Below are positions 18,680 to 26,769 of a stretch of DNA of 64,000 bases, one piece after another (the first letter of the stretch is position 1; every line of letters starts with the position of its first letter). The stretch is from Acidobacteriota bacterium (GTDB taxonomy: Bacteria > Acidobacteriota > Terriglobia > Bryobacterales > Bryobacteraceae). Below the pieces are notes generated by a model, which was not told where the DNA came from, did no database searches, and saw nothing but the letters and a program-made list of their open reading frames with translations. The translations under genes were made by a program, and so were the position numbers. Where the stretch lies: assembly GCA_025352795.1 (NCBI GenBank), contig JANXSF010000073.1, forward strand, positions 1 through 64,000, read 5' to 3'.

Positions 18680-20485
18680 ATGGCTGTCAAAATTGAAAAG
18701 GGTGGATGGTTTCTCATCTTTGCAATGGGACTGGGCATCACCGGATACGCGCTGAACAAGTACGGATTGCTGGATATGATCATGCCATCGGCTAAAGTCC
18801 GTCAATCGACGGATGTGGGCAAGGTGGTATTGCCGCAGGTGCAGGATTCGGGCAAGGTGGATGTTGCAGCGGCAGCTATGCCCGCCAGCCAGCGCGGTTG
18901 CGATGACAAGCCAGAAGTTCGTTTCTACCTTTGGGCATGGAACGCACAAATGGGATTGATGTTTGCCAATGGTGGTCCACAAGCAACCAAGGGCAGCCTG
19001 ATGTGCGGCAAGAATGTCAATTTGCGAATGGTGCGTGAGGACGATAGCAACAAAATGCAGGAAGCTCTGGTGGCCTTTGCCACGGAGCTCAAGAGTGGCA
19101 ACGCGAATCCTTCCAAAGGTGCTTATTTCGTGGCTATCATGGGCGATGGCGCGGCAACATTTCTGAAGGGTCTGAATGACACTCTGCGTAAGATCGGCCC
19201 GGAATACACGGCAAAAGTAATTGGTTCGGCTGGTTATTCCCGCGGTGAAGACAAGTTCATGGGTCCTGCAGAATGGAAGCGCAATCCACAGTCTTCTCGC
19301 GGTGGATTTGTGGCTGGCGTGCTGCGTGACGGCGATTGGAACATTGCTCAAAAATGGTTGGGCGATAACGGGCTGTGTAACAATCCTGACGAAAAAACTT
19401 ACGATCCAGGTTGTTTGAACTGGGTGAATTCCAGCGACTACATTGACGCTGGCGAAAAGTATATCTCTAACTATTGTGAGACGCGACCCGTTGTACAAAG
19501 TGGCAAAAAGACTGGCGAGAATCGCAAAGTGTGCGTCAACGGGGTGGTTACCTGGACCCCAGGTGACGTGAACGTAGCTCGCAAACGTGGTGGATTGGTG
19601 GCTGTTGCTTCCACTCGCGAATATAGTTCGCAAATGCCAAATACAATCATCGGAATTGATAAATGGATGCAGGATAACCGACCGATTGTGGAAGGCATGA
19701 TAGAGGCAATGTTCCAGGGTGGCGATCAGATCAAGTCGTATCCACAGGCTCTGAAGTACGCTTCTGGCGTAAGCGCTTCGGTTTATAACGAATATCAGAG
19801 CGAACCTGGATATTGGGAAAAATATTATAAAGGTGTCGTAGAACCTGACAAGTCAGGCACGCCCGTGGAATTGGGCGGATCTTCAGTGAACAACCTTGCC
19901 GATAACATTTTGTTGTTCGGCATGGCCCCCAACACGGCCAACATCTTTGCTGCCACTTACAAGACTTTCGGAGACATTGTTTCGCAGCAATATCCTGATT
20001 TGTTACCGTCGTATGACGCTGCCAACAAAGTGTTGGACACGTCTTACATAGAAGCCATTGCCCGCAGAAATCCGCAAATGACACCCGCCGCCATGCCGCA
20101 GTTTTCGTCAGCAGCTAAAGTTGAAAACGTGGTGAGTCGCCGGTCTTGGAACATCACGTTTGATACGGGTCAGGCAACCTTCACTCCGGGGACGAAAGCC
20201 GATCTGGAAAAGCTCACGCGCGACCTGTTGGTGGCTGGCAATACACTGGTTGAAATCCACGGGCATACAGATTCCGTCGGGGGGGCAGACTCCAATCAGA
20301 CACTGTCTGAGGCCCGGGCATTTAGTGTGAAGAAGTACTTGGAAGGGCAGTCTTCAGTGAGTTTTCCTGAAGGTCGTTTACGAGTGTTCTCGCACGGTCA
20401 GGCGAATCCTATTGCGTCAAATGCTACGCCCGATGGTCGGGCAAAGAATCGGCGAGTTGAGATAGTTATCGGCACCTCAAAATGA
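18680..20485 (+). CDS. Membrane-anchored solute-binding protein fused to an OmpA peptidoglycan-binding domain
   Basis: This encodes 601 residues. Residues about 9-28 form one membrane helix (GGWFLIFAMGLGITGYALNK) with no clear cleavage site, so the protein is probably a periplasmic domain tethered to the inner membrane. Residues about 75-470 look like a type-2 periplasmic binding protein of the NMT1/NitT-TauT kind (EVRFYLWAWNAQMGLMFANG, GGFVAGVLRDGDWNIAQKWL, LADNILLFGMAPNTANIF), with several cysteines that could pair. Residues about 490-601 form an OmpA domain: VEIHGHTDSVGGADSNQTLS supplies the peptidoglycan-binding Asp and RAKNRRVEIVI the Arg. It could sense or deliver a ligand while linking membrane and cell wall. 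AGGAG precedes the ATG. The stop codon overlaps the permease start. Confidence 0.85.
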   Translation: MAVKIEKGGWFLIFAMGLGITGYALNKYGLLDMIMPSAKVRQSTDVGKVVLPQVQDSGKVDVAAAAMPASQRGCDDKPEVRFYLWAWNAQMGLMFANGGPQATKGSLMCGKNVNLRMVREDDSNKMQEALVAFATELKSGNANPSKGAYFVAIMGDGAATFLKGLNDTLRKIGPEYTAKVIGSAGYSRGEDKFMGPAEWKRNPQSSRGGFVAGVLRDGDWNIAQKWLGDNGLCNNPDEKTYDPGCLNWVNSSDYIDAGEKYISNYCETRPVVQSGKKTGENRKVCVNGVVTWTPGDVNVARKRGGLVAVASTREYSSQMPNTIIGIDKWMQDNRPIVEGMIEAMFQGGDQIKSYPQALKYASGVSASVYNEYQSEPGYWEKYYKGVVEPDKSGTPVELGGSSVNNLADNILLFGMAPNTANIFAATYKTFGDIVSQQYPDLLPSYDAANKVLDTSYIEAIARRNPQMTPAAMPQFSSAAKVENVVSRRSWNITFDTGQATFTPGTKADLEKLTRDLLVAGNTLVEIHGHTDSVGGADSNQTLSEARAFSVKKYLEGQSSVSFPEGRLRVFSHGQANPIASNATPDGRAKNRRVEIVIGTSK

Positions 20486-21300
20486 GCCCTGCGGCACCTA
20501 CGGGCCAACGCTTCAAAGGTTGGTTAGACGTATTGCGACCCAACGAGGTTGTCTCCCCGACGGCCATGCAAATCGTCGTTGTGGTGCAGGTGGCCATGGC
20601 GTTGGTCATCTGGTGGACGTCCCCATGGGCGGTGCTTCCCAAGCCGAACGAAGTGTTTACGGCCATGGGACGCTTGTGGATGCAAGAAGGCCTTGGGCAG
20701 GAATTAATCACCAGCTTCTTCATGAATGTGGAGGCGCTGCTGATCACCGCGGTCATTTCTTTAGGGCTTGCCTACTTGTCCGTCTTACCTGCGGTGAGAC
20801 CCATTGTTGGCGCTATCGCAAAGGGTCGTTTCCTGGGACTCAGTGGGCTTACTTTCATCTTCACTCTAGTGGTGGGTGGCGGTCATCCTCTTAAAATCTC
20901 GTTGCTGGTGTTTGGCATGACAGTATTTTTCGTTACATCCATGGCATCAGTGGTGGCGTCCATTCCAAAATCAGCATTCGACCATGCCCGCACTTTGCGA
21001 CTCACAGAGTGGCAGGCGGTTTGGGACGTGGTGATTTTAGGCACGTCCGATCAAGCCATTGAAGTGTTCCGTCAGAACGCGGCTATTGGTTGGATGATGC
21101 TAACTATGGTGGAAGGTATTTCGCGGTCGGAGGGTGGCGTGGGTGCGCTTTTATTGAATCAGAATAAACACTTCCATCTGGCTGAAGTGTTTGCCATTCA
21201 GCTCCTGATCCTTACCGTGGGTCTGTTGCAGGATTTTGCAATCGGCATAGGCAAGCGATTGTTGTGCCCCTGGGCGCACATCACGCTGGAGCGCATTTAA
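20482..21300 (+). CDS. ABC transporter permease, NitT/TauT type
   Basis: This encodes 272 residues with about six membrane helices and the BPD_transp_1 fold. The cytoplasmic EAA-like loop is present around RTLRLTEWQAVWDVVILG, followed by FRQNAAIGWMMLTMVEGISR. These residues contact the ATPase encoded next. The start codon overlaps the stop of the OmpA-fused binding protein as ATGA, implying coupled translation and a common complex. The overall pattern resembles the SsuC/TauC permeases, but the substrate cannot be deduced. A role in signalling envelope state rather than bulk import is possible, given the PspA and AAA neighbours. Confidence 0.82.
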   Translation: MSPAAPTGQRFKGWLDVLRPNEVVSPTAMQIVVVVQVAMALVIWWTSPWAVLPKPNEVFTAMGRLWMQEGLGQELITSFFMNVEALLITAVISLGLAYLSVLPAVRPIVGAIAKGRFLGLSGLTFIFTLVVGGGHPLKISLLVFGMTVFFVTSMASVVASIPKSAFDHARTLRLTEWQAVWDVVILGTSDQAIEVFRQNAAIGWMMLTMVEGISRSEGGVGALLLNQNKHFHLAEVFAIQLLILTVGLLQDFAIGIGKRLLCPWAHITLERI

Positions 21301-21303
21301 GAA

Positions 21304-22134
21304 ATGCTGCCTAAGTTTGCCTATTCGATGGCAGAAAATATTCTGCAGGTTCAAGACGTCTGCTTGACGCTTGGCGGCAACTTGATTTTGGACAAGGTGA
21401 ATTTCCAGATCAAGAACATTATCCGGCCCGATGCAATTGCAGGTCAAGTGGTGGGGTTATTGGGACCATCGGGGATTGGCAAGACACAACTTTTTCATAT
21501 TCTTGCTGGCCTTAAACATGCAACCAGTGGGCAAGTGTTGATTGGAGAACCGGGCATTCCAGTGCATCGTGGCATGGTGGGTGTGGTGGCGCAACAATCA
21601 CCGCTGTTCATGCATCGTACAGTGTTAGGCAACTTACTCATTGCAGGCAGACGTTCAGGCAAGACAGAGGAGCAGACTCAGGCCAAGGCGCAATCACTTC
21701 TGGATCGATTTCGTATGACTGATCGTGCCACGCATTATCCAGCAATGCTTTCCGGAGGTCAACGCCAACGCGTGGCCATTGCCCAGCAGATTATGTGTAG
21801 CGAATCTTTCCTGCTGATGGACGAACCTTTCAGTGGGCTTGATTTAATTGCCCTGCGCAAAGTGCAGGATCTGATTCGGGAAATTGCGACTGCCGATGAA
21901 CTGAATACAATTATTGTGGTGACGCACGATATTGGAGTGGCGCTGGAAGTGTGTGACACCATACATCTTCTTGGACGCAATAGCGACCAGCACGGCAAGT
22001 TTGTACCGGGCGCTAGAATCCAAGCCAGCTACAATCTAATAGAGCGGGGCCTTGCGTGGCGGAAAGATATCTCCACAACTCCTGAGTTCCTGGATTGTCT
22101 TAAGGAAATCAGAGAACGATTTACCATTTTATAA
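21304..22134 (+). CDS. ABC transporter ATP-binding protein
   Basis: This encodes 276 residues. It has Walker A (GLLGPSGIGKTQL), a Q loop in VAQQSPLFMHRTVLG, the ABC signature LSGGQRQR, Walker B (LLMDEPFSGLD) and the switch histidine in IIVVTHDIGVALE. It resembles NitT/TauT-type ATPases but has a longer C-terminal tail (about 60 residues, ending LKEIRERFTIL). The lysine, serine/threonine and aspartate residues needed for ATP hydrolysis are intact. It sits 3 bases after the permease and should energise it. An alternative start at 21331 (MAENILQVQDV) lacks a ribosome-binding site, so the first ATG is kept. Confidence 0.87.
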   Translation: MLPKFAYSMAENILQVQDVCLTLGGNLILDKVNFQIKNIIRPDAIAGQVVGLLGPSGIGKTQLFHILAGLKHATSGQVLIGEPGIPVHRGMVGVVAQQSPLFMHRTVLGNLLIAGRRSGKTEEQTQAKAQSLLDRFRMTDRATHYPAMLSGGQRQRVAIAQQIMCSESFLLMDEPFSGLDLIALRKVQDLIREIATADELNTIIVVTHDIGVALEVCDTIHLLGRNSDQHGKFVPGARIQASYNLIERGLAWRKDISTTPEFLDCLKEIRERFTIL

Positions 22135-22152
22135 GTGTGCAGCCAAAGATTT

Positions 22153-22989
22153 ATGAGTCAGCAGCCGGAAGAACTAAACTACGTCAAAGCAGCTTTCCAG
22201 TGGCAGTACAATCTGATTGCATTGGGCGGAGCTGCAGCAACGTCGTTAGTCACTATGAATCCGCTGCCGTTGATTCTTGCTGCCGGGGTGGAGTTGATGT
22301 ACATGGCCACCGTGCCGAACATGGCCGCGTTTCAACGCCTGGTTCGATCACGCCTGTATGAAGCTGGCAAGAAACAACACGACGATGCACTGAAGACTCT
22401 TTTATACGCGCTGCCGCCGGAACGTCGGGAACGCTACCAGCAACTGCAACAGATCAGCCAAACCATCCGTTCCAATTTAGCGCGCCTTTCTTCCACTTCG
22501 CAGATTTTCGTAAACCAATTAGACGGGCGTCTAAACGGACTTTTGGCAGCCTTTGTGCGCCTGTCCAATCACAGCCTGCAGCACGTGCAATACCTGCAAA
22601 CAACCAATGCCGATAGCATCCGTCGTGAAATTAGTTCCCTTCAGTTGCGCTTGCCCAAAGACCTGCCACGGGTGCAGGAAGTGAACAAGAAGCGGATTGA
22701 AATTCTGGAAAAGCGTCTGGAAAAGTTCGGCAAGATTCAGGAAAATTATCAGGTGATTGAGGCTCAGAGTCGCGCCATTGAAGACGTGTTGCAACTGATT
22801 CGTGAGCAGTCAATGACCATGGAAGATCCGCAACAGGTGTCGGAACGGCTGGATACTTTGGTTCGCGACGTGGAATCAACAGAAGATGCAGTTCGTCAAG
22901 TGGAGGGTATTTTCCAGATGAGCCCGGAAATTGAAAATAGCTTCGATTCAACAGATAGCGGTGGCAATCGCGGACGGATTACGAGCTAA
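22153..22989 (+). CDS. Uncharacterised membrane-hairpin/coiled-coil protein, PspA-cluster member
   Basis: This encodes about 278 residues. Residues about 18-55 contain two closely spaced hydrophobic stretches (YNLIALGGAAATSLVTM, PLPLILAAGVELMYMATV), probably a membrane hairpin. The remaining 220 residues are almost wholly helical and hydrophilic (QQLQQISQTIRSNLARLS, EVNKKRIEILEKRLEKFGK, REQSMTMEDPQQVSERLDTL) with coiled-coil character. A GTG at 22135 would add six residues; ATG 22153 is preferred. It lies between the ABC ATPase and the AAA ATPase and could be a membrane receptor that recruits the latter. No named family recognised. Confidence 0.68.
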   Translation: MSQQPEELNYVKAAFQWQYNLIALGGAAATSLVTMNPLPLILAAGVELMYMATVPNMAAFQRLVRSRLYEAGKKQHDDALKTLLYALPPERRERYQQLQQISQTIRSNLARLSSTSQIFVNQLDGRLNGLLAAFVRLSNHSLQHVQYLQTTNADSIRREISSLQLRLPKDLPRVQEVNKKRIEILEKRLEKFGKIQENYQVIEAQSRAIEDVLQLIREQSMTMEDPQQVSERLDTLVRDVESTEDAVRQVEGIFQMSPEIENSFDSTDSGGNRGRITS

Positions 22990-22995
22990 CACACA

Positions 22996-24717
22996 ATGGA
23001 ACACCTCCCTGGCTGGGCCAAACAATTTTCCGAACGTTACTACTCTGGCGCATACTCCACATTTGTGCTGCATGGCAACGTTCATGACCTGGTTACAAGC
23101 TCTCCTGCGCGGGGCAAACCTACTTATCTGCCGCTGAATCAGTTTCTGCAGACGGTCCTATTTGAGCAGCGCGACATCGTTCTTTGTTACGACCGTGGTG
23201 GTGGAATCAGCTTTGCCACTGCCAGCATGCAGGCGGACTTTCGTAACGCCATGGAAGGGTACGATTCGTTTCACGGCACCAAGTATTCGCAAGGTGGATT
23301 GCCGCGTAACCCGGACGGGGTGCTGACCATTCTGGACAATTATCTGCGTCTGCGCGTACAAGACAAGCGGAAGATTGCGCTGATTGTTGAATACGCGGAA
23401 ACCATTGTTCCGGCAGGCGGAGTGGGTACCATGCCTGCGGATGATCGCAATGCCCTGGTGATTTTTCAACGTTGGGCGCATAACCCAGTGTTCAAACAAT
23501 CTGACATCACCATTGTTCTGATCTCTGAAAACATCGTGGAACTCAATCAGGACATTGTGCAGCATCCTGGAGTAACAGCCATTGCCATCCCCATGCCCGA
23601 TGAAGCGGAGCGTCGTGAATTTCTGGAATGGCACTTGGCGGAATCGCCGCTGCCGGAAGGGTCCAATATCTCAACCCCTGTATTGGCGAATCTGACAGCG
23701 GGTTTGAAGCGCGTTCAATTGCAGGGCCTCACATTGTATGCAGCACGTAACCGTCAGCCTTTGACCATGGCTGAAATGGCTACCCGAAAGAAGGATCTGA
23801 TTGAGGCGGAAGCAGGCGGCATGCTGGAGTTTGTGCAAAGCCGTTGGAATTTATCGATGGTGGCAGGGTCTATCAGCGCTAAGCAAAAACTTGTTGACGC
23901 GGTGACGGCCATCCGCATGGGGCGGTCAGAAATTCTGCCCATGGGTTATGTGATCTGCGGCCCGGTGGGTACCGGGAAAACTTTTCTGGCAACTTGCTTT
24001 GCCGGAGAGGTGGGTATACCCGCTGTTATTTTGAAGAACTTTCGTTCCATGTGGCAGGGGCAGACAGAGGCGAATCTGGAACGGATCCTGGCCCTGTTGA
24101 AGGCGATGAGTCCCATTGTGGTGATCATTGATGAAGCGGATGCGCAACTGGGTGATCGGTCTTCATCGGGCGATTCGGGAGTGAACAACCGCGTGTTCGC
24201 GCAGATTGCGCAGTTCATGGGGAACACGGAATATCGGGGCAAGGTTCTGTGGTTCCTGTTGACGTGTCGACCCGATTTGCTGCCTGTAGATTTGAAGCGT
24301 CAAGGTCGGGCAGAAGAGCATCTGGGTCTGTTTTATCCTGATAGTGACGAAGACAGAATCGCCATGTTGCGGGCGATGCAGAAGAAGACAGGCACCAGTT
24401 TCGAAATGGCGCAAGATGCAGAGAAAGTGTTTTTGGATCACGCCGCGCCACTGTCAGGTGCAGACATTGAATCGCTATTGGTGAGAGCGAAAATGCGGGC
24501 CGTGCTGGTTGGGAAATCTACGCCAGACGCGTCGGATTTACACAGCGCCATTCTTGACTTCATTCCGGCATCTTCACCTGCGGAGATCGAACTGCAGACG
24601 CTGGTGGCGGTGTTGGAATGCACCAGCCGGACGTTATTGCCAGAAAAATATCGAAGCGTGGATCGCAGTGAAGTGGTTCGCAGGGTGACCGAACTGAAAA
24701 TGCTGTTGGCCCGGTAG
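22996..24717 (+). CDS. Two-domain AAA ATPase with degenerate N-terminal AAA module
   Basis: This encodes 573 residues. The N-terminal half (about 1-215) has the outline of an AAA module without Walker A: FVLHGNVHDLV at the usual P-loop position, then IALIVEYAE and ITIVLISENIVELNQDI. The second half is a classical AAA ATPase: Walker A GPVGTGKT (322-329), Walker B VVIIDEADA (about 375-383), and a second region of homology with TCRPDLLPVDLKRQGRAEE that could supply arginine fingers. A helical lid follows. The arrangement resembles Ycf46-like ATPases. With PspA in the same gene set it is a candidate disassembly or remodelling motor, by analogy to Vps4 and ESCRT-III. It is the last gene before pstS. 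Confidence 0.83.
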   Translation: MEHLPGWAKQFSERYYSGAYSTFVLHGNVHDLVTSSPARGKPTYLPLNQFLQTVLFEQRDIVLCYDRGGGISFATASMQADFRNAMEGYDSFHGTKYSQGGLPRNPDGVLTILDNYLRLRVQDKRKIALIVEYAETIVPAGGVGTMPADDRNALVIFQRWAHNPVFKQSDITIVLISENIVELNQDIVQHPGVTAIAIPMPDEAERREFLEWHLAESPLPEGSNISTPVLANLTAGLKRVQLQGLTLYAARNRQPLTMAEMATRKKDLIEAEAGGMLEFVQSRWNLSMVAGSISAKQKLVDAVTAIRMGRSEILPMGYVICGPVGTGKTFLATCFAGEVGIPAVILKNFRSMWQGQTEANLERILALLKAMSPIVVIIDEADAQLGDRSSSGDSGVNNRVFAQIAQFMGNTEYRGKVLWFLLTCRPDLLPVDLKRQGRAEEHLGLFYPDSDEDRIAMLRAMQKKTGTSFEMAQDAEKVFLDHAAPLSGADIESLLVRAKMRAVLVGKSTPDASDLHSAILDFIPASSPAEIELQTLVAVLECTSRTLLPEKYRSVDRSEVVRRVTELKMLLAR

Positions 24718-24740
24718 AATTCCAACAGATTATTAATCGA

Positions 24741-24759
24741 ATTGCAACCCGATTGAAAC
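24741..24759 (+). promoter_or_regulatory. Direct repeat with 11-bp period upstream of pstS
   Basis: ATTGCAAC (24741-24748) is repeated as ATTGAAAC (24752-24759) with an 11-bp period and lies 32 bases before the pstS ATG. The geometry is that of PhoB-type boxes, but the sequence differs both from the E. coli box and from the repeat before pit. It is a suggestion only. Confidence 0.25.
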
Positions 24760-24790
24760 ATACCAATGCTAACTTTTGATCAGGATACTA

Positions 24791-25807
24791 ATGATGAAAC
24801 TTATAAGTTTACGCTTTGCATCGATGTGCTTTGCGGCAATGGTAACGGCCACGCTGGCCTTATCACAAAATATCACTGGAGCGGGGGCTACCTTTCCCTA
24901 TCCAATTTATTCTCAATGGTTTAGTGAATTCAAGAAAACGCATGGTAGCGTGCAGATCAATTATCAGTCGCTGGGATCCGGTGCGGGAATCCGCCAGTTG
25001 GAAGCGGGCACAGTGGATTTCGGCGCATCCGATAAGCCAATGACCGATGAGGAAATAGGCAAACAAAAGGTGAAACCCCTGCATTTCCCTACGGTGATGG
25101 GCGGCGTGGTTCCAATTTACAATCTTCCCGGTTCCAGTGGCGATGTCAAATTCAGTGCACAGGCATTGGCCGGAATTTTTCTGGGAACCATCAGCAAATG
25201 GAACGATCCGATTTTGTTGAAAGACAATCCTGGATTGCCCGATAAAAACATTGTGGTGGTTCACCGATCCGATGGTAGTGGAACCACATTTGTTTTCTCA
25301 GATTTCTTGGCGAAGGTTAGTCCGGAATGGAAATCGAAATGCGGTGCCAGTGCTTCAATTAAGTGGCCTGTTGGTTTGGGCGCCAAGGGTAGCGAAGGGG
25401 TCACAGGGTTGGTAAAGCAGACTCCTTTTTCCGTGAGTTATGTGGAATTGATTTTCGCCACACAGAACAAGATCGGCTACGGTTCAGTGAAGAACGCTGC
25501 GGGCAATTTTATTAAGGCCGATATCAATTCAGTAAGTGCGGCGGCATCTGGTGCTGCCAAAAACATGCCCACCGATTATCGGGTTTCCATCGCCAACGCC
25601 GCTGGCAAAGACTCCTATCCGATTTCCACTTTCACCTGGCTGTTGATTCCTTCCACCATCGCCGATGGCAATAAGAAAAAGGCACTGATCGAGTTCCTGC
25701 ACTGGATGCTAAAGGACGGCCAGAAGATGGCTGGGGCCTTGGGCTATGCCCCCTTACCACCTTCGGTCGTTGCCATGGTGGATAAGTCAATTGCGCAAGT
25801 ACAGTAG
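24791..25807 (+). CDS. pstS: Phosphate ABC transporter, periplasmic phosphate-binding protein
   Basis: This encodes about 338 residues. I start at ATG 24791, which begins the signal peptide (MMKLISLRFASMCFAAMVTA) and follows AGGA; a TTG at 24776 is less likely. The mature protein starts with the family hallmark NITGAGATFPYPIYSQW and has phosphate-loop motifs LGSGAGIRQLEAGTVDFGAS, VHRSDGSGTTFVFSDFL and GSEGVTGLV. It captures phosphate in the periplasm for PstCAB, encoded immediately downstream. Confidence 0.95.
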   Translation: MMKLISLRFASMCFAAMVTATLALSQNITGAGATFPYPIYSQWFSEFKKTHGSVQINYQSLGSGAGIRQLEAGTVDFGASDKPMTDEEIGKQKVKPLHFPTVMGGVVPIYNLPGSSGDVKFSAQALAGIFLGTISKWNDPILLKDNPGLPDKNIVVVHRSDGSGTTFVFSDFLAKVSPEWKSKCGASASIKWPVGLGAKGSEGVTGLVKQTPFSVSYVELIFATQNKIGYGSVKNAAGNFIKADINSVSAAASGAAKNMPTDYRVSIANAAGKDSYPISTFTWLLIPSTIADGNKKKALIEFLHWMLKDGQKMAGALGYAPLPPSVVAMVDKSIAQVQ

Positions 25808-25812
25808 GCAAT

Positions 25813-26766
25813 ATGGCCAGCAGCGCTAAGTCCACGTCTTTTACCGCCGTTAGAAAATCTGTCCAAATGGGGGACGAAGCTGCCCGTTTGGTTACGCTGG
25901 TTTTCGCCGGTGGCATACTTCTAATCACGCTGTTAGTTGTGGCTGTGTTGTGGGACCATTCGTCGCTGGCCCTATACAAATTCGGCTTCCACTTTTTTAC
26001 CAGCCAAAATTGGGACCCCAATTCCGATGAGTTCGGCGCGCTGCCCTTTGTTTACGGCACTCTTATGACGTCGTTCCTGGCGTTGCTGATTGCGGTTCCA
26101 CTGGGAGTAGGGGCGGCCATCTTTCTGGCGGAACTTGCTCCACCGAAGATTTCCTCAATACTTACTTTCTTAGTAGAACTGCTGGCAGCGGTTCCCAGCG
26201 TGATTTACGGGCTGTTAGCTATCTTCACGTTAGTGCCATTCATGCGCGATACTGTGGAACCGGCGCTGCAATCCACTTTAGGATTCCTGCCATTCTTTCA
26301 AGGACAAATTTTTGGAGTGGGCTATTTGACGGCTGGAGTGATTCTGGCCATCATGACCTTCCCGTTCATCATTTCCATTTCTCGCGAAGCGCTACTGGCC
26401 GTTCCACGCGAACAACGGGAAGCAGCATTGGCACTAGGGGCCACGCAATGGGAATCCACTTTTGATATTGTCCTGCCCAATGCGCGCCTGGGCATCATTG
26501 GGTCTATCTTTCTGGGCCTGGCTCGCGCACTTGGGGAAACCATGGCGGTAACTATGGTGATTGGTAACGACCCTAGCATCAAGGCGAGTTTGTTCGCCCC
26601 TGGCTATACCATTGCCGCCGTCATTGCCAATGAGTTTGCGGAAGCTTCCGGCAACTTACATTTGAGTGCGCTGGTTGCGCTTTCCTTCGTACTGTTTCTA
26701 TTGACCATGGTGATTAACGGCGCGGCGCGGCTAATGATTATGGCCACGTCGCGGAAGGGAGCATAG
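25813..26766 (+). CDS. pstC: Phosphate ABC transporter permease PstC
   Basis: This encodes 317 residues with six predicted membrane helices. Family motifs include YGTLMTSFLALLIAVPLGVG, LAAVPSVIYGLLAIFTLVP and the EAA loop REAALALGATQWESTFDIVL. It forms the membrane channel with PstA, which starts 3 bases after the stop. The gene follows pstS by 5 bases. Confidence 0.95.
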   Translation: MASSAKSTSFTAVRKSVQMGDEAARLVTLVFAGGILLITLLVVAVLWDHSSLALYKFGFHFFTSQNWDPNSDEFGALPFVYGTLMTSFLALLIAVPLGVGAAIFLAELAPPKISSILTFLVELLAAVPSVIYGLLAIFTLVPFMRDTVEPALQSTLGFLPFFQGQIFGVGYLTAGVILAIMTFPFIISISREALLAVPREQREAALALGATQWESTFDIVLPNARLGIIGSIFLGLARALGETMAVTMVIGNDPSIKASLFAPGYTIAAVIANEFAEASGNLHLSALVALSFVLFLLTMVINGAARLMIMATSRKGA

Positions 26767-26769
26767 GCG

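Noticed and set aside
18386-19633. 415-residue open frame antisense to pspA and the OmpA-fused binding protein
   Set aside because: It overlaps two well-supported genes on the other strand, has no ribosome-binding site or recognisable domain, and its composition (many His, Phe and Ser) is that of a mirrored coding strand.
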